Shown: positions 9,396 to 20,225 of the stretch, piece by piece
Position numbering within the stretch: the stretch's first letter is position 1
How the letters are laid out: each line of letters starts with the position of its first letter
Source: Tilletia caries
Taxonomy: Eukaryota; Basidiomycota; Exobasidiomycetes; Tilletiales; Tilletiaceae
Length of the DNA stretch: 64,000 nt
Direction: 5' to 3'
Assembly (NCBI GenBank): GCA_032718865.1
Contig: JALUTQ010000024.1
Coordinates: forward strand, 1,137,314-1,201,313
Program-made: the position numbers and the translations under genes
Notes under the pieces: model-generated
Seen by the model: only the letters and a program-made list of their open reading frames with translations
What the model was told of the DNA's origin: nothing
The model's database searches: none

Positions 9396-12012
9396 TCCGA
9401 GAGAGTGCGCCGATCTACCTGAGTTCCCAGTATCGGGATCGGCACACCAATGTTCAGCTGTGCGAGAAGGTCGAACAGGGGTTGGAGGGTGAGGTTATAG
9501 AGGAAGCAGGAGGCGGGATCTCCTTGTAAGACCCCGGAGAGAAGGGAGATGATCGGGCCTAACGTACCTAGGGCAGAGATGCGGGTGGACGGCGAAGAAT
9601 AGATGGCCCGGAGCACGCCCAGGAGCAAAGGAGGGAAGCGTATTGCAGTAAGCACCGCAAAGAGCCAGTCGCGATGGACACGATCATAGGCCTTTTTCTG
9701 ATCGATGGAGATAACGAACATGGGAGGGGGGGGGTCAGCGGGTTTGGGGGGGAAGCTGTTGAAGATCGTGAATAGCGTGGAGCGTACCCGCGATGAGAGA
9801 TGAGCGACGACCTGGGAGAAAGGCGGACTGTGTCCAGGGCAATAGCTTCTCCCCTAAGGAGAGGAACCGACCAGACAGAAGGCGAGAGATGACGCGCACA
9901 TAGGCGTTGGTAATGGTGATCGGGCGGTAGTTCGAAATGTTGGCAGGGTCGCCAGATTTTGGGAGGAGGATGGTTCGAGCAGTAACAGGCCATTGTGGGC
10001 CGTCACCCAACGCGTTTGCGAGGGCCTGAAGTAGAGGGCCAGAGGATTCAAAGGTCGCCAGGTCCACCCGGTAGGGGATGCCGTCGGGGCCGGAAGAGGA
10101 GTGGCGATTTGCGGTGCGCAAGGCTCTATGCACTTCCTGGAGTGTGAATGGTGCATTGGCGGTCCGCGCGGCGGTGTAGATTAGTGGAGAGGGAGAGGCT
10201 GTGGAAACTAGGCGATCGGAGAAAAGATCAGCATAAAAAGAAGTGAGGGCCTGGAGCTTGTCAGCGGAAGAGACTGCCAGGCCGAGGTCGGTCGTGAGAG
10301 GAGGAATGGCCCGAGAGGCGGCCGATGCATAGGATGAAAAGAGCCAGGAACCTTCACGTAGAGCTGAGGCGGACGAGCTCCCACCCGGACGTAGGCTCGC
10401 AGAGGAGGCAGCAGCAGAGCAGGAGGACCGCCACTGCCGGAGCAAGGAGGGAAGTCGTGTAGCATCTGTAGGGTCACGAAGGTCGAGCCCATCGAGATCT
10501 CGTTTGGCGTGGTCCAAGTTCGAACGGGCACGTTGCTGAGTAGCGCTGACGGATCGAGCTAGGGGCTGAAGAAAGGTGAAGAGGGCCCCATGGTAGAGGG
10601 CCCAGTCGTCTATTCCTGAGGGTGTGGCGAGATGAGGGGGGTTATAGAAGGACGCGAAGGCAGATAGTTCGCGAGTGAAGATAGGGTCATTCCACAGCCC
10701 CGGGTGTAGTGACCACGGCCGGTGCGGTGGAAGGCGCCCGTCAGAAAAAGGTGCCGCAGGCGCGCCAGGGGAAGGAGCCTGGAGGAACGTGACGCGGACG
10801 GCGCGGTGGTCGGAGCGGCAGCTTGCCACGTCCGTGCTGGCGACGTGGGGGAGAAGTTCCGGAGACGCCCAGATGCTGTCAAGGCGACGCGCAGAGGTGG
10901 GGCTGGCGAACGTCCATGAGAAGCTGTCCGGGCGCAAGACCCGAAACACATCTACCGCGTATGTAGGGGCGATGGCAGCGGCAGGCGCGCGCCAGGGAAT
11001 GCTCGTTGGGTCGCCGTTGAGCGAGTCGAGGTTGGGGTCCGGAACGGAGTTCCAGTCCGCGCCGATCAGGGTTGGAGTCTGCGGAGGGGGTGGGTAGATG
11101 ACATCTGAAAGCTTCAGCAATAGTATCCCAGGCCTGAATCTGGAAGGGGCCGTGTATGGACCATACGCTTACAGAGTGAGCGGTACCACAGATGGGGTCG
11201 GGGGAAGAAAGGCGAACGTGAGTCCAGTGATCGCCGTGAGCGAAGGAGTCGATGCGGAGATTTGGGTCTCGCAGAAGGATGCCGGTATCGCGGCCAAGGA
11301 TGGCGCGGAATGGTGGAGTGACGGAGACGCGAAGAGCGTCTTGGAGGGCCTTAGTATCATCCCAATCCACGGGGGCAGGGAGATGGCATTCTTGAAGGCA
11401 GACGATGGCCGCAGAAGCCAGAAAGCGGGACGACTCATGGCTCAGTTCGAACAGGCGTGCACGCAGTCCGCCGGCACCGCAGTTGAGAGAGATGATGGAC
11501 AAGGATGAGACTGGATTTGAAACTAGGGAGGAAGGAGTACAGGGAGAAGAGCCCGCAGAGCGCGCTGCGCCAGGAGTACGAAAGGGCGTACGCACGGATT
11601 GGCCAGAAGGAGGTGAAGGAGATGGGGGAAGCGGCAGAGAAGGCCCTGGAGGCGGCGCGGGAGACGGTTCGGGACGGTGAGGAACAGAGAGGGGAGAGCT
11701 GACCGGGTCCTGTGGGGCAGAGGTAGCTGGTTCAAGATGGACGGTCGAAGTGAAGAAGGCGAGCTTGACCAGCAGCAGCACCGGAAGCGCGAGAAGGGCG
11801 AGGAGAAACGGGCGAGATCGAGAGGGGCGAGACTGAGGACCGGCGGGGTAAGGAGAAAGCTGAAGGTTGTGCGCAGGGCGTAGGAAGGCATGAGTGAAAA
11901 GGGGAGGGGGAATCTGGTCAGGCAGGGAAACAGGATCCGGATGAAACCGGGCAAAGAGCAGCCCAAGATGGGACTCACATGGAGCGATGGTATCAGGTAT
12001 GGGTGGCTTCAT
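9396..12012 (-). pseudogene. LINE ORF2: endonuclease and reverse transcriptase (left arm)
   Basis: Endonuclease residues: SIISLNCGAGGLRARL and CLQECHLP (catalytic Glu) near 11400-11480, GADWNSVPDP near 11040-11060, SDHRAV near 10800. Reverse transcriptase: LLPKSGDPANISNYRPITIT near 9900-9970, SIDQKKAYDRVHRDWL near 9670-9715, GVLQGDPASCFLYNLTLQPL near 9480-9540. The second fingers/palm block is intact here (LFDLLAQLNIGVPIPI) but broken in the right arm. No YxDD motif, thumb or RNase H follows. Confidence 0.8.
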
Positions 12013-13262
12013 CGCGTGTGCGCTTGCGTGATGAAGAGCTTGGGGACGGCTGAGGGGCAGGTGGGCGAGCGATGCCACCAGTGGGAGTGATGATTGCTTG
12101 TTTGAACGCTGTGCGGGTGGGACCTTGGCCACGACCATGGCCACGGCCCCGGCCCCGGTCGCGAGGGCTACCGGTGGACCGGGACGGTCCGGCAATTGGG
12201 ACAACATTGGCTGTGGCTGTGCGGCGAGGGGCTGGATAGGCAGAGGCAGGGGGTTGGTCCTGAGGGGGTGTATTCGGGGGCGTCCTGGGCTGTCCCCCGA
12301 GAGGAGGAGGAGATGATTGTGAAGTCTTCCTCTTCGTCAACCACCGACGAGAGAGGGTCTGCGGTCTTGTTGGAGCGAGAGGGGGTGGCAGAGGAAGCGG
12401 AGGTGCGATGGTTCTTTGGGCAAGTGGCACCGGTGTGGTCACGGTCGAAGCAGACGGCACACGGGATGGTGGTGTTAGTGCATTTTTCGGAGGGGTGGAA
12501 GTTGTCGTGAGCATCGTCCTTGCATCCCCTGCACGATCGGGGTTTGCCAGGAAAGTTGGCGCTATGGCCCAGGAGCCAACCCGGAACGCAACGGTTCTCT
12601 TCTTCCGTGCGAGGAGTTGAGTGGTTGCCGCCTTTGGGAGGAATGACGTAGAAGAGAGCGTACATGGTGTTAGTGGGGAGCCTTGGGGGCGGGGGGGGGA
12701 GGACCCATGTGGTAATGCTGGGCCCAGACCTCGATGAGGCGCAAGTTGAGTTGGCGCTTAGTGGCGACCTGCAGAGCGCGCAAGGCTGCGTGAGGAGATG
12801 TCCCGGGGTGTCGGACCTGCCAAGCAACGTATCGGGTGCTGAGGGCCTCTCCAAAAAGCCAAGAGTCCAGAACAAAACCAACGTGGTCTTCGATCGCGCC
12901 TACGGGGATAATGAGATCACGCATTGCTGCCATTGCCTCGGGTTCGGCAAAGCTGATTTGGACGCACCGGCGGCGACCGCCCATGAGCTCGATGTGGAAA
13001 ACTTGATTGCACGTAAGAGGCGCAAGTCGAGGAAGAATTGCATCGGAGATAGCGCCGTAGAGCTCGAAGGCGTGAATCGGAATAGCTGGCTGAACCCAGT
13101 CGGGGAGCACGCTGCGGATTGTGCAGTTGGGAGGGTGGGCAGTGGTCTCAGAGATCTGGGAGACGGTGGTCCAGTCCGGGTCGGGATGGTTGCCTTTTTC
13201 CCATCGCCAGAGGGATTCTCCGTTGAAAAAGTGTCCGGGCCGAAGCGTCTGCTGGAAGGAGT
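11993..13262 (-). pseudogene. LINE ORF1 with CCHC knuckles, frame-broken (left arm)
   Basis: Same protein as 56100-57329. The frame is broken near 12680-12700, where runs of five and nine G replace four and six in the right arm, so the N-terminal and zinc-knuckle parts fall in different frames. The knuckle CAVCFDRDHTGATC is encoded near 12410-12460. Its end overlaps the ORF2 start. Confidence 0.75.
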
Positions 13263-13267
13263 GGGGG

Positions 13268-13715
13268 GGTTGCTACCTGACTTAAAGTCAAAGTCTAGAC
13301 TTTTTTGTGACTTTGACTTTGTGACTTATAATGTGACTTAGACTTAGACTTTTTTTTGGTCGGCGCAGACTTAAAGTCCAAAAAGTCTACTAAGTCTCGA
13401 CCGAAAATCACATTTAAAACTGACCTACCACGGCCAAACATGAATCTGTCATCTGCAAATGGCCATCGATAACCATTTTCGACATCTACGAGCGATACGT
13501 GGTGTTTAAATTTCGCGTGAAAATAAGTCGTCAATAAGTCGCTTAGTCCGACTAAAGTCAGACTGTAAGTCTTCAGAATGACTTAAGTCAGGACTTATGT
13601 CAGACTGTAAGTCTTCAGAATGACTTAAGTCAGGACTTATGTCAGACTTTATGTCACATTTAGTCCTTTATCAGACTTTAAGTCTGACAATAAGTCAGTA
13701 AGTCGCATTACAGAT
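13268..13715. repeat. AAGTC word block A (left arm)
   Basis: Dense GACTTA / AAGTC / TAAGTC words on both strands, including two tandem units containing ATGACTTAAGTCAGGACTTA (about 13580-13641). Abuts LINE ORF1 on one side and the kinase C-lobe fragment on the other. Mirrored at 55615-56055. Confidence 0.85.
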
Positions 13716-13905
13716 GTAAGAGTGGCAGTGCATTGAGGCTTCTCATCACTGTGATGCTCGGGAAACAAGGGTAGGGGGTCCGCATCTTTCCTGTCGAGGC
13801 CATAGAATCGATCATTCAAGACCTGATCCATAGTTGGTCGCCGATCCGGATCCAGAACCAGCACGAATCCCAGAAAGCGGATGAGTCTGTATGGAGATGC
13901 GATCC
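13716..13905 (-). pseudogene. Protein-kinase C-lobe end fragment (left arm)
   Basis: Minus-strand translation gives RLIRFLGFVLVLDPDRRPTM followed by DQVLNDRFYG, the subdomain XI signature of protein kinases (DPxxRPT ... L ... F). In the right-arm orientation it is preceded by a splice acceptor (CATACAG). It sits between two AAGTC blocks and is not collinear with the catalytic-loop fragment at 9040-9395. Confidence 0.6.
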
Positions 13906-14650
13906 AGGAGATGCGATCCAAGGGGGTCAGAGAGACCGAAGCAATGCATGAAACGACAGCGGCAGATAGAGCGACTCACCGGTGCTCGTGTTGTGACGGA
14001 TGCGGAGGTAGCCTGCAGCGACCGTGCCGTGGGACGCTTGGAAGGTCCGAGAGCGGCGGAAACATTCGTGGAAGTCGGAGCGGAGCTGCGAACGACAGCT
14101 TGGCCAGTGGATTGCTGAGATGCGTGCTTGCCTTCGACGAGCGCTTTCCACGTGTGGGCCGTCGGGTCGTTGATGAGCTCTTCCCAGCACAGACGCGTTG
14201 TCGGATCCTGGACTGTGGGCTGGATTACGTGTGACAAAGGAGTTAGAGGGACGTACTGCTGGGAGCGGAGGAGGGGAAGGGTGTGTCTGCTCACGAGTCG
14301 CTTGAGGATTTCGCCCGGGACCTGCGGGGATTCGGGGTCGTCCCGGTTCAGGGACTGCTGACATTCTTGTGAGAATTCCGACCATCGCTAGCTCTGGTTC
14401 GGAGGAAGGCCAAGCTCTTCTAACTGCAGCTGGAAGGGACCAACTCCAAGATCTCCAAAGGTGTGTTGTCCGAAGATGTCGAAAATGACGGGGTCTGTTT
14501 CCCTTGGGTTCGGTGGTCGTTGAGGGGTGGGTGGGGCTGTGGGAAGAAAGGGATAGTGGTGGAAGGGTGCACGGGAAGAGGGAAGTGACTGGTTGCTGGT
14601 GAGGAAGATGATGGGGCTGCCTATTCAGGAGCTGCTGGAACCGGCGTGAG
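13906..14650 (-). pseudogene. Unrecognised exon between the AAGTC blocks (left arm)
   Basis: Mirror of 54672-55400. A minus-strand open frame includes SRHTLPLLRSQQYVPLTPL, TRLCWEELINDPTAHTWKAL and a Ser/Ala/Thr-rich end before a GTGAGT donor. Together with the kinase piece this is gene-like DNA sandwiched between word blocks. Family not recognised. Confidence 0.4.
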
Positions 14651-15047
14651 AAGCAGACGTGTGAAAAAAACGACCTTGTGACTTACACTTTTTACCGTTG
14701 AAAGTCACATGATCGGAGACTTGGGGAACTTAAAGTCTGGAAAAAGTCAAGTGACCGTGAGACTTTGAGAAATGAGACTTTCAGTCGTGACTGTAAGTCT
14801 GACTTTTTTGACTTTAAGTCGGAACATTAGATCATCCGGGATATGTGACTTTTGCTACGACTTTAAGTCTGACTTTAAGTCGGAAAGTCTCTGCTTCTCG
14901 CTCGAGAAAAAAAACGATGTGACTTAAGTCAGACTTGGCAACTTAAGTCCGACTTAGACTTGACTTTCTGAAAATTTCTAAAATGTGACTTAGACTTAGA
15001 CTTGACTTTTTGAAAAAATGGCGACTTAAAGTCAGTGCCGACCACTG
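14651..15047. repeat. AAGTC word block B (left arm)
   Basis: Dense AAGTC / GACTT words, ending in AAAGTCAGTGCCGACCACTG, a hAT-like terminus (CAGTGGTCGGCAC read from the other strand). It cuts the copia polyprotein just after the RNase H domain. No 8-bp target duplication found beside it. Mirrored at 54280-54671. Confidence 0.8.
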
Positions 15048-18000
15048 CTTCCAGCTTCCCGCGCGGCAGCACCTTTGTGAAGATGTCCGCAAGGTTGTTG
15101 TCGGTATCCACCCGGCTGACTGTGAGTTGTCCGCGTCGCATTCGATCGCGTGTGAAATGATACTTGAGATCGAAGTGCTTGCTTTTTCCCGAATGCCGCA
15201 GGCTTATTCGCGATTGTGGTTGCTGCTTCGTTGTCGCAGTAGAGTGGTGTCGCTGCCTTCTGCTGCATGCCGAGTTCGCCGAGGAAGTTGCGGATCCACA
15301 GTGCCTCGCGTGCGGCCTCGAACAGAGCCATGTACTCTGCCTCGGTCGTCGACCACGCTGGCGTCTTCTGCAACTGGGACTTCCAAGACACCGCGCATCC
15401 GTAGACGAGGAACACGGCGAACACCCATCCGGTGGTACTCTTCATGTCCACGCGATCTCCGCCATGGTCGGCATCGGCCGATCGGCGTAGCCTTCCAGCA
15501 CGATGTCCGACGACGGCTTGTATGTGAGTTTGAGATCCGATGTCTTGCGCAAGTGCCGAAGCAACTGCTGAGCGTCCTGTGCTGCTTCCTCATCCGGATT
15601 CCGGTGATCCCATCTTCCTTGCCAGAACTCCCACCGGAAAGGTGAAGTCTGGTCGTGTGCATTGCCCCAACCACATCAAGCTCCCCACCCTTGCGGCTTA
15701 GTCGCCGGGCACACTCGGTGAGTCTGATGTGTCGCCCTTGCCGCGTTCGGGGAGAGGAAGGTTGCGTCCCTTGGCGTTGTCCATGCCGTAGCGCTGCAGA
15801 GTCGCGTTCGCGTATACTTGCTGACTGAGTGTGATTGTTCCCGCAGCTTCGTCTCGCAGGACCTGCACGCCAAGGAAGTGATGAACCGCGCCGTTCTCCT
15901 TGATCTCGAACTCGTCGCGTAAGTGTTTTTTGACTTGCTCGCATTCTTCTCGGCTGGGGGTGAAGATGAGGATGTCATCGACGTATACCCCGAGGACAAC
16001 GATGTGCTTCCAGTCTTTCGGGTTCCGGACAAAGATGCAGGGCTCAGAGTCAAGTTGGGCGAACCCAGCCTTGATCAGTGCAGCAACTAACACCTCGTTC
16101 CATTCCCTACCACTCTGCTTCAGCCCGTATAGAGCTCGCCGCAGCAGAAGCACGTCGCTTGTTTCGTCCTCGAAGCCGGGGGGGCTGCTCCATGTACACG
16201 ATGTCGTGCAGCACGCCGTTGAGGTAGGCAGTGACGACATCGGACTGTTCGACGATCCAGCCAAACTTGGCTGCAAGGACGAGCAAGATGCGCAGACTGG
16301 CCATGCGAGCCACCGGGGAGAACGTCTCTCCATAATCGATGCCGGCTCGTTGCGTGTTTCCCATGGCTACCAGTCTCGCCTTGTGCCGGAGCGCCCTTCC
16401 CATTGCGTCCAACTTCAACTTGTAGACCCACCGACTCCGAATTAGCCTCTTCGCCTGACGCCTCGAGACCTTCTCCCAAGTCTTCTTCTTCACTAGTGAG
16501 TCATACTCCTCCTGCATGGCGCTTCTCCACTTGTCCCACTCTGGGCGTGATCTTGCCTCGCTTAGAGTCTTGGGCTCAAGTGGTACACCATCGGCGCTGA
16601 CCCTTCCTCCCACCAACAGCGCACCCCGGACCGCCATCGCGTACGCTCGCACCAGCTTGGCTTGGCCGTGTTGCTGTTGTAAGCGCGGTGATCGCCGCGT
16701 CGGTTCGCGGCTCTCCCGGATGCGCCTGATGTGCGCGCGCTCCGCCTCCGGGATTCGGTCGGGTGGTGCTGCTGTTGCCGTCGGTGCCGGTGGTGAGTCC
16801 TGAGGTTGCGTCTGTGGGTCGCTCGGTGCTTGCCGGTTTGGGTCGCTGATCGCTGGCGCCATCGCCTCTTCGACCTCCTCAGAACTGGGAAGGCCGTCGA
16901 TTTGGGCGCGCAGCAGTAGCTGCTCGAGGTGAGCTGTCTCGTCGGGCTCTTCGTCCTCCTCCATCTCACCTCCATCTCCCACTCCTTCCGCATCCGCATC
17001 CAGCTCCGCCACATCTCCCGCATCCGTCTCCGCCGACTCCACCACCCTCCGGTCATCCACCTGCCGCTCCTCCTGAGCGCCGTCCTTGGTGAGTCCTCCC
17101 TCACCCTCTACTCCCACCGGTCCTGCCGCCTCTTCCGCTCCTGCTGCTCCAACTCCTTCTCCCGACCACTGATCTCCCCGCTCCTCATCCCTGTCCTCCA
17201 CCAGACTCCACTCATCGTGCCACTCGAGCACGTCATCCAGGGAGCCCGTCTTCCGGGGGGGACCGGAAGGTCCTGGTACCGACGATCTTCGTCGAAGATG
17301 ACGTCCCGGCTGGTGCCCATCCGGTGGGTGGACTTGCTCGGTATGTACACCTTCCATCCCTTTGTCGTCTCTCCGTAACCCAGGAACACAGCTGGGACTC
17401 TCCGCAACGCAAGCTTACCCTTTCTCTGCGCACTCTGCACCAGAGGCCAGCACAGGCAGCCGAACACGCGAAGGTTCGAGAGGTCTACCTTGCGCCCTGT
17501 CCATATCTCCTCGGGTATGCGCCCTCCGTCCTTCAGCCGTGGAGTACGGTTCAGAACGTAAGCAGCTGCTCGCATTGCGTGTGGCCAGTACGAGCTGTCC
17601 AGTCCTGACGTCAGGAGCATGGCTCTCATTCTGTCCTGCAGTGTCCGGTTCCATCTCTCGGCGACTCCGTTTTGCTGGCTGGTGTATGGGTTAGTATCTC
17701 CCACCAAACCTCGAGTTCCTTGGCCCAGTCTTGGGATTGTCGGTTGATGAACTCTCCCCCGTTGTCTGACCGAACCACCACCAGCTGCTCGCCCGTCTCC
17801 TTCTGTGCGCGGCGCACCCAATCGAGGAACACCGTCAGTGCGTTCCCCTTTGCCGCCATGGGATACGCCCACACCTCCCGGCTTGCGCTATCGACAATGG
17901 TGAGTGTGTATTTCTCCCCATCTCCACCGGTTCCCTCCTCCATAGGACCGATGACGTCCACATGGACCAGGCTCAGCCGACGATGCGAAACCGTCTCTGA

Positions 18001-18690
18001 GTGGGGGAACGGTGCGCGCACGCCTTTTTCCTTGCTTGCAGTCGTCACAGTCGTGACTGGCCTTGATTAAGGCACTCTTGCTGACTGCTGTTCCCTTCGC
18101 GCAGCCCTTGTCCCACATTACGCCCGCGACCTTGGGAGAGGAGTGTCCCGTCCGTTGATGAAGCAGACGAGCTTCCAGGCTCGCGCCTCCCGTGCGCACG
18201 TGTTGCGCCGTCGCTTGCCGTTCCTTGATTTCCGTGGTGAGTATGCACCCACCCCGCTCCTTGACATGTGGGGCCAATACTGACATGTCTCCCTCACAAC
18301 CCATCCGCATCCCTCCAGGTGCCAGCTCAAACCTGATGTCTCCCTCCACAGCCCGCATGACGGACAGCAGATTCGACGTGAGGTCGGGCACCCAGAGCAC
18401 GTCGTGCAGTCGCAGCACGCGCTCCCCATCTTCCCCAGCTACCTTGAGAGTGAGTTTCCCCATTCCCTTGATAGCAAGCTCGCTATCGTCAGCTAGACTG
18501 ACGCTTCCGAACTCTCCCTCGTCCAACTCATCGAACAGGGCTTTGCACCAAGTCATGTGGTGTGATGCAGCCGTGTCGAGTATCCATTGGTACCAAAGGT
18601 GAGCTCTCAGACCGGGCGGAACCTCCGCTGCTAAGCATGCACGAGAGAAAGAAGCTGACGCTCGTATATTGCTAGCAGTGAGAGGCACCG
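15048..18690 (-). pseudogene. copia pol: protease, integrase, RT, RNase H (left arm)
   Basis: Protease WILDTAASHHM near 18560-18590. Integrase HVDVIGP, VVRSDNGGEF and NGVAERWNRTL between 17960 and 17640. Reverse transcriptase GETFSPVARMASLRILL and VYVDDILIF near 16340 and 15990. RNase H SKSTTGW-like start, STTEAEYMALFEAAREALW and LADIFTKVLP to 15060. Left-only frame breaks occur at 18025 (T run), 17260 and 16185 (G runs). Frame changes shared by both arms occur near 17690 and 15190, so the element was already dead before the arms separated. Confidence 0.85.
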
Positions 18691-19800
18691 CCCCGAGTCC
18701 CTATTGGCGAGAAATGGAGTCTCGGCCCTTGTTGGCTCGGGCCTCGGTGTTGTGAGTGTTTGTGTTGTCGGTGCCGACAGCCGACTTGTCGAGCTTCGGG
18801 CAATTTCGCTTGATGTGCCCCTTTTTCCTGGCACTCGTAGCAGATCGGGCCACCTTTGCCACGACGACCACCACCTCCGCCGCCAGAGTTTCCGTTCCCT
18901 TTCTTGTGAGTATTCGCTGCCTTTGCCGTCGCCGACACATCCGCCTTGGTGCGATCGTTGAACATCTGCTCTTCTTGCTTGAACTTCTCCAGAGCCGAGT
19001 GGAATGTAATAGGTTCGTGCCTGTCGAGTGCTTCCAGGATTGCCGACCGACGTGACGCGTAGCGCTCGGTGACAGCCCTCACCAGATAGACTACCTGCTG
19101 ACGCTCTGACAACTCTATTCCCGCATTCTCTGCGCGCTCGAACAGCCCTAGCAGCTTGTCTCCGAGCTTCTGAATAGATTCGCTCTGTTGTCGAACACCA
19201 GTCAGCTCGTCCTGAATGCGTATCTGGGAGGCCGTGTCACTGGACGAAACATGTCCCTTGAGCGCCTGGTGAAGGTATGAGATACGACTTCCCCCTTTCC
19301 GAATCAGACGCATAGTGACATTGGTTAGCGTCGGACCCACAGTGTTGACAAACAGGGTACCGAGCGCAGCGTCGAGTTCGGGGTCGTAGCCGTCGGATTG
19401 CGTCGGTGCGGGGAAATCGTCGCCGTGTCGTTGGAAGCCCTTCGGATATTCATCGCCGTCGAAACGTGCCAAGGCACCGGGGATCGACTGAATGTGAGTG
19501 CGGAACCGATAGTGCCATGTGGCATAGGTGTCGTGATCAAGCTTGGGGACGAGGGTAACCGTTCTTGCTGCAGTGTGATACATCGATGTTTCGAGCGGCG
19601 AAACTTTCTTTTTCAGGTGCACGAGGCGGGTCACTCAGGGCTCGCTCAACACGCTCACCCGTCGCAACCACCATCACCTCACGGAGGGCATCTTCCAGCG
19701 GCGTTCCCTCGCGGGTCTTCCGGGCAAGCTCCTCCAGCACCTGCTTCGTGCGGTCGTCGTGATCGTGCTCCATACTCTCGGATCGAGTAACTGAGCTCAT
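18690..19800 (-). pseudogene. copia gag (left arm)
   Basis: Two frames joined near 19610 as in the right arm: an N-terminal part starting MSSVTRSESMEHDHDDRTKQ and a body with HDTYATWHYRFRTHI and the zinc knuckle CYECQEKG. Here an extra T in a T run (about 18830) also breaks the frame inside the knuckle (right arm reads CYECQEKGHIKRNCPK). Nucleocapsid and capsid of the element. Confidence 0.8.
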
Positions 19801-19804
19801 AACC

Positions 19805-20068
19805 TGTTGGACTTTTGACTAAGGCAAGCCACGCGGTCCAATGTATTCGTATCGAGGCCTTGGTAATCTCGCGGAGAGATGCTGAGAAGGTAATACGAAT
19901 GCCTGATGTTCTCTTTCGATTGAGCGGTGGTCTGGGTCTGCTAAGGGTCTCTTATATACTGTGTGTGCTAGTGGTCTGTGCGTCTTTCCAGAGGTTTCCA
20001 CCGCCCACGCCGTGTGAGAGTCCGGCGCCATATGAGATTTCCATACCATTCGCCGATGGTCTCCAACA
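19805..20068 (-). repeat. copia 5' LTR (left arm)
   Basis: 264 bp, bounded by TGTTGGA and TCCAACA (inverted 7-mers with TG...CA ends). Contains a TATATAA box (minus strand, 19952-19958). Identical in layout to 49262-49525. The partner 3' LTR is missing from the window. Confidence 0.85.
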
Positions 20069-20205
20069 CGGCTGAGAGGCGGCATGGGCGGTTCAGACGC
20101 GGCAGAGACGCTGCAGCTCAGGAACGAAGTTTTCTCTGAAAAGTCTGAAAACAGAGTCTCGGCTCAGACGCGGTTCAGACGCGGTTCCATCAGGTTGCCC
20201 AGCAT
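20069..20205. repeat. CAGACGCGG subterminal block (left arm, transposase side)
   Basis: Repeats GGTTCAGACGCGG and related words four times just before the Plavaka transposase. The same words occur in opposite orientation (CCGCGTCTGA, GTACCGCGTC) at 32110-32390. Inverted subterminal repeats on the two sides are typical of CACTA-type elements. The copia LTR is inserted at its outer edge. Confidence 0.6.
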
Positions 20206-20225
20206 GACGTTCGAAGAACGAGAAC

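Larger units (their letters stand above)
9396..13265 (-). mobile_element. LINE (non-LTR retrotransposon), 3'-truncated (left arm)
   Basis: Mirror of 56055-59925. ORF1 (about 11993-13262) carries CCHC knuckles. ORF2 (about 9396-12012) carries endonuclease and reverse transcriptase. Several poly-G/C runs are longer here than in the right arm (for example near 12690 and 9725-9755), breaking frames that are open there. The element stops within reverse transcriptase before a YADD-type motif and joins the kinase fragment. There is no poly-A or 3' repeat end. Confidence 0.88.
15048..20068 (-). mobile_element. Ty1/copia retrotransposon with only the 5' LTR (left arm)
   Basis: Mirror of 49262-54279. 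Order on the minus strand: LTR (20068-19805), primer site, gag, protease, integrase, reverse transcriptase, RNase H. This order defines Ty1/copia. The 3' LTR is absent, because the element is cut at 15047 by AAGTC block B. It is inserted in CAGACGCGG subterminal DNA of the Plavaka-like element. Confidence 0.93.

Noticed and set aside
9196..9492. Open frames antisense to the LINE and kinase fragments (and similar long antisense frames over copia and LINE)
   Set aside because: They are high-GC shadows of the opposite strand's coding frames and contain no recognisable motifs.
15204..15944. 246-residue Arg-rich frame downstream of copia reverse transcriptase
   Set aside because: It is a shifted frame of the copia RNase H region, whose true frame shows clear RNase H motifs.
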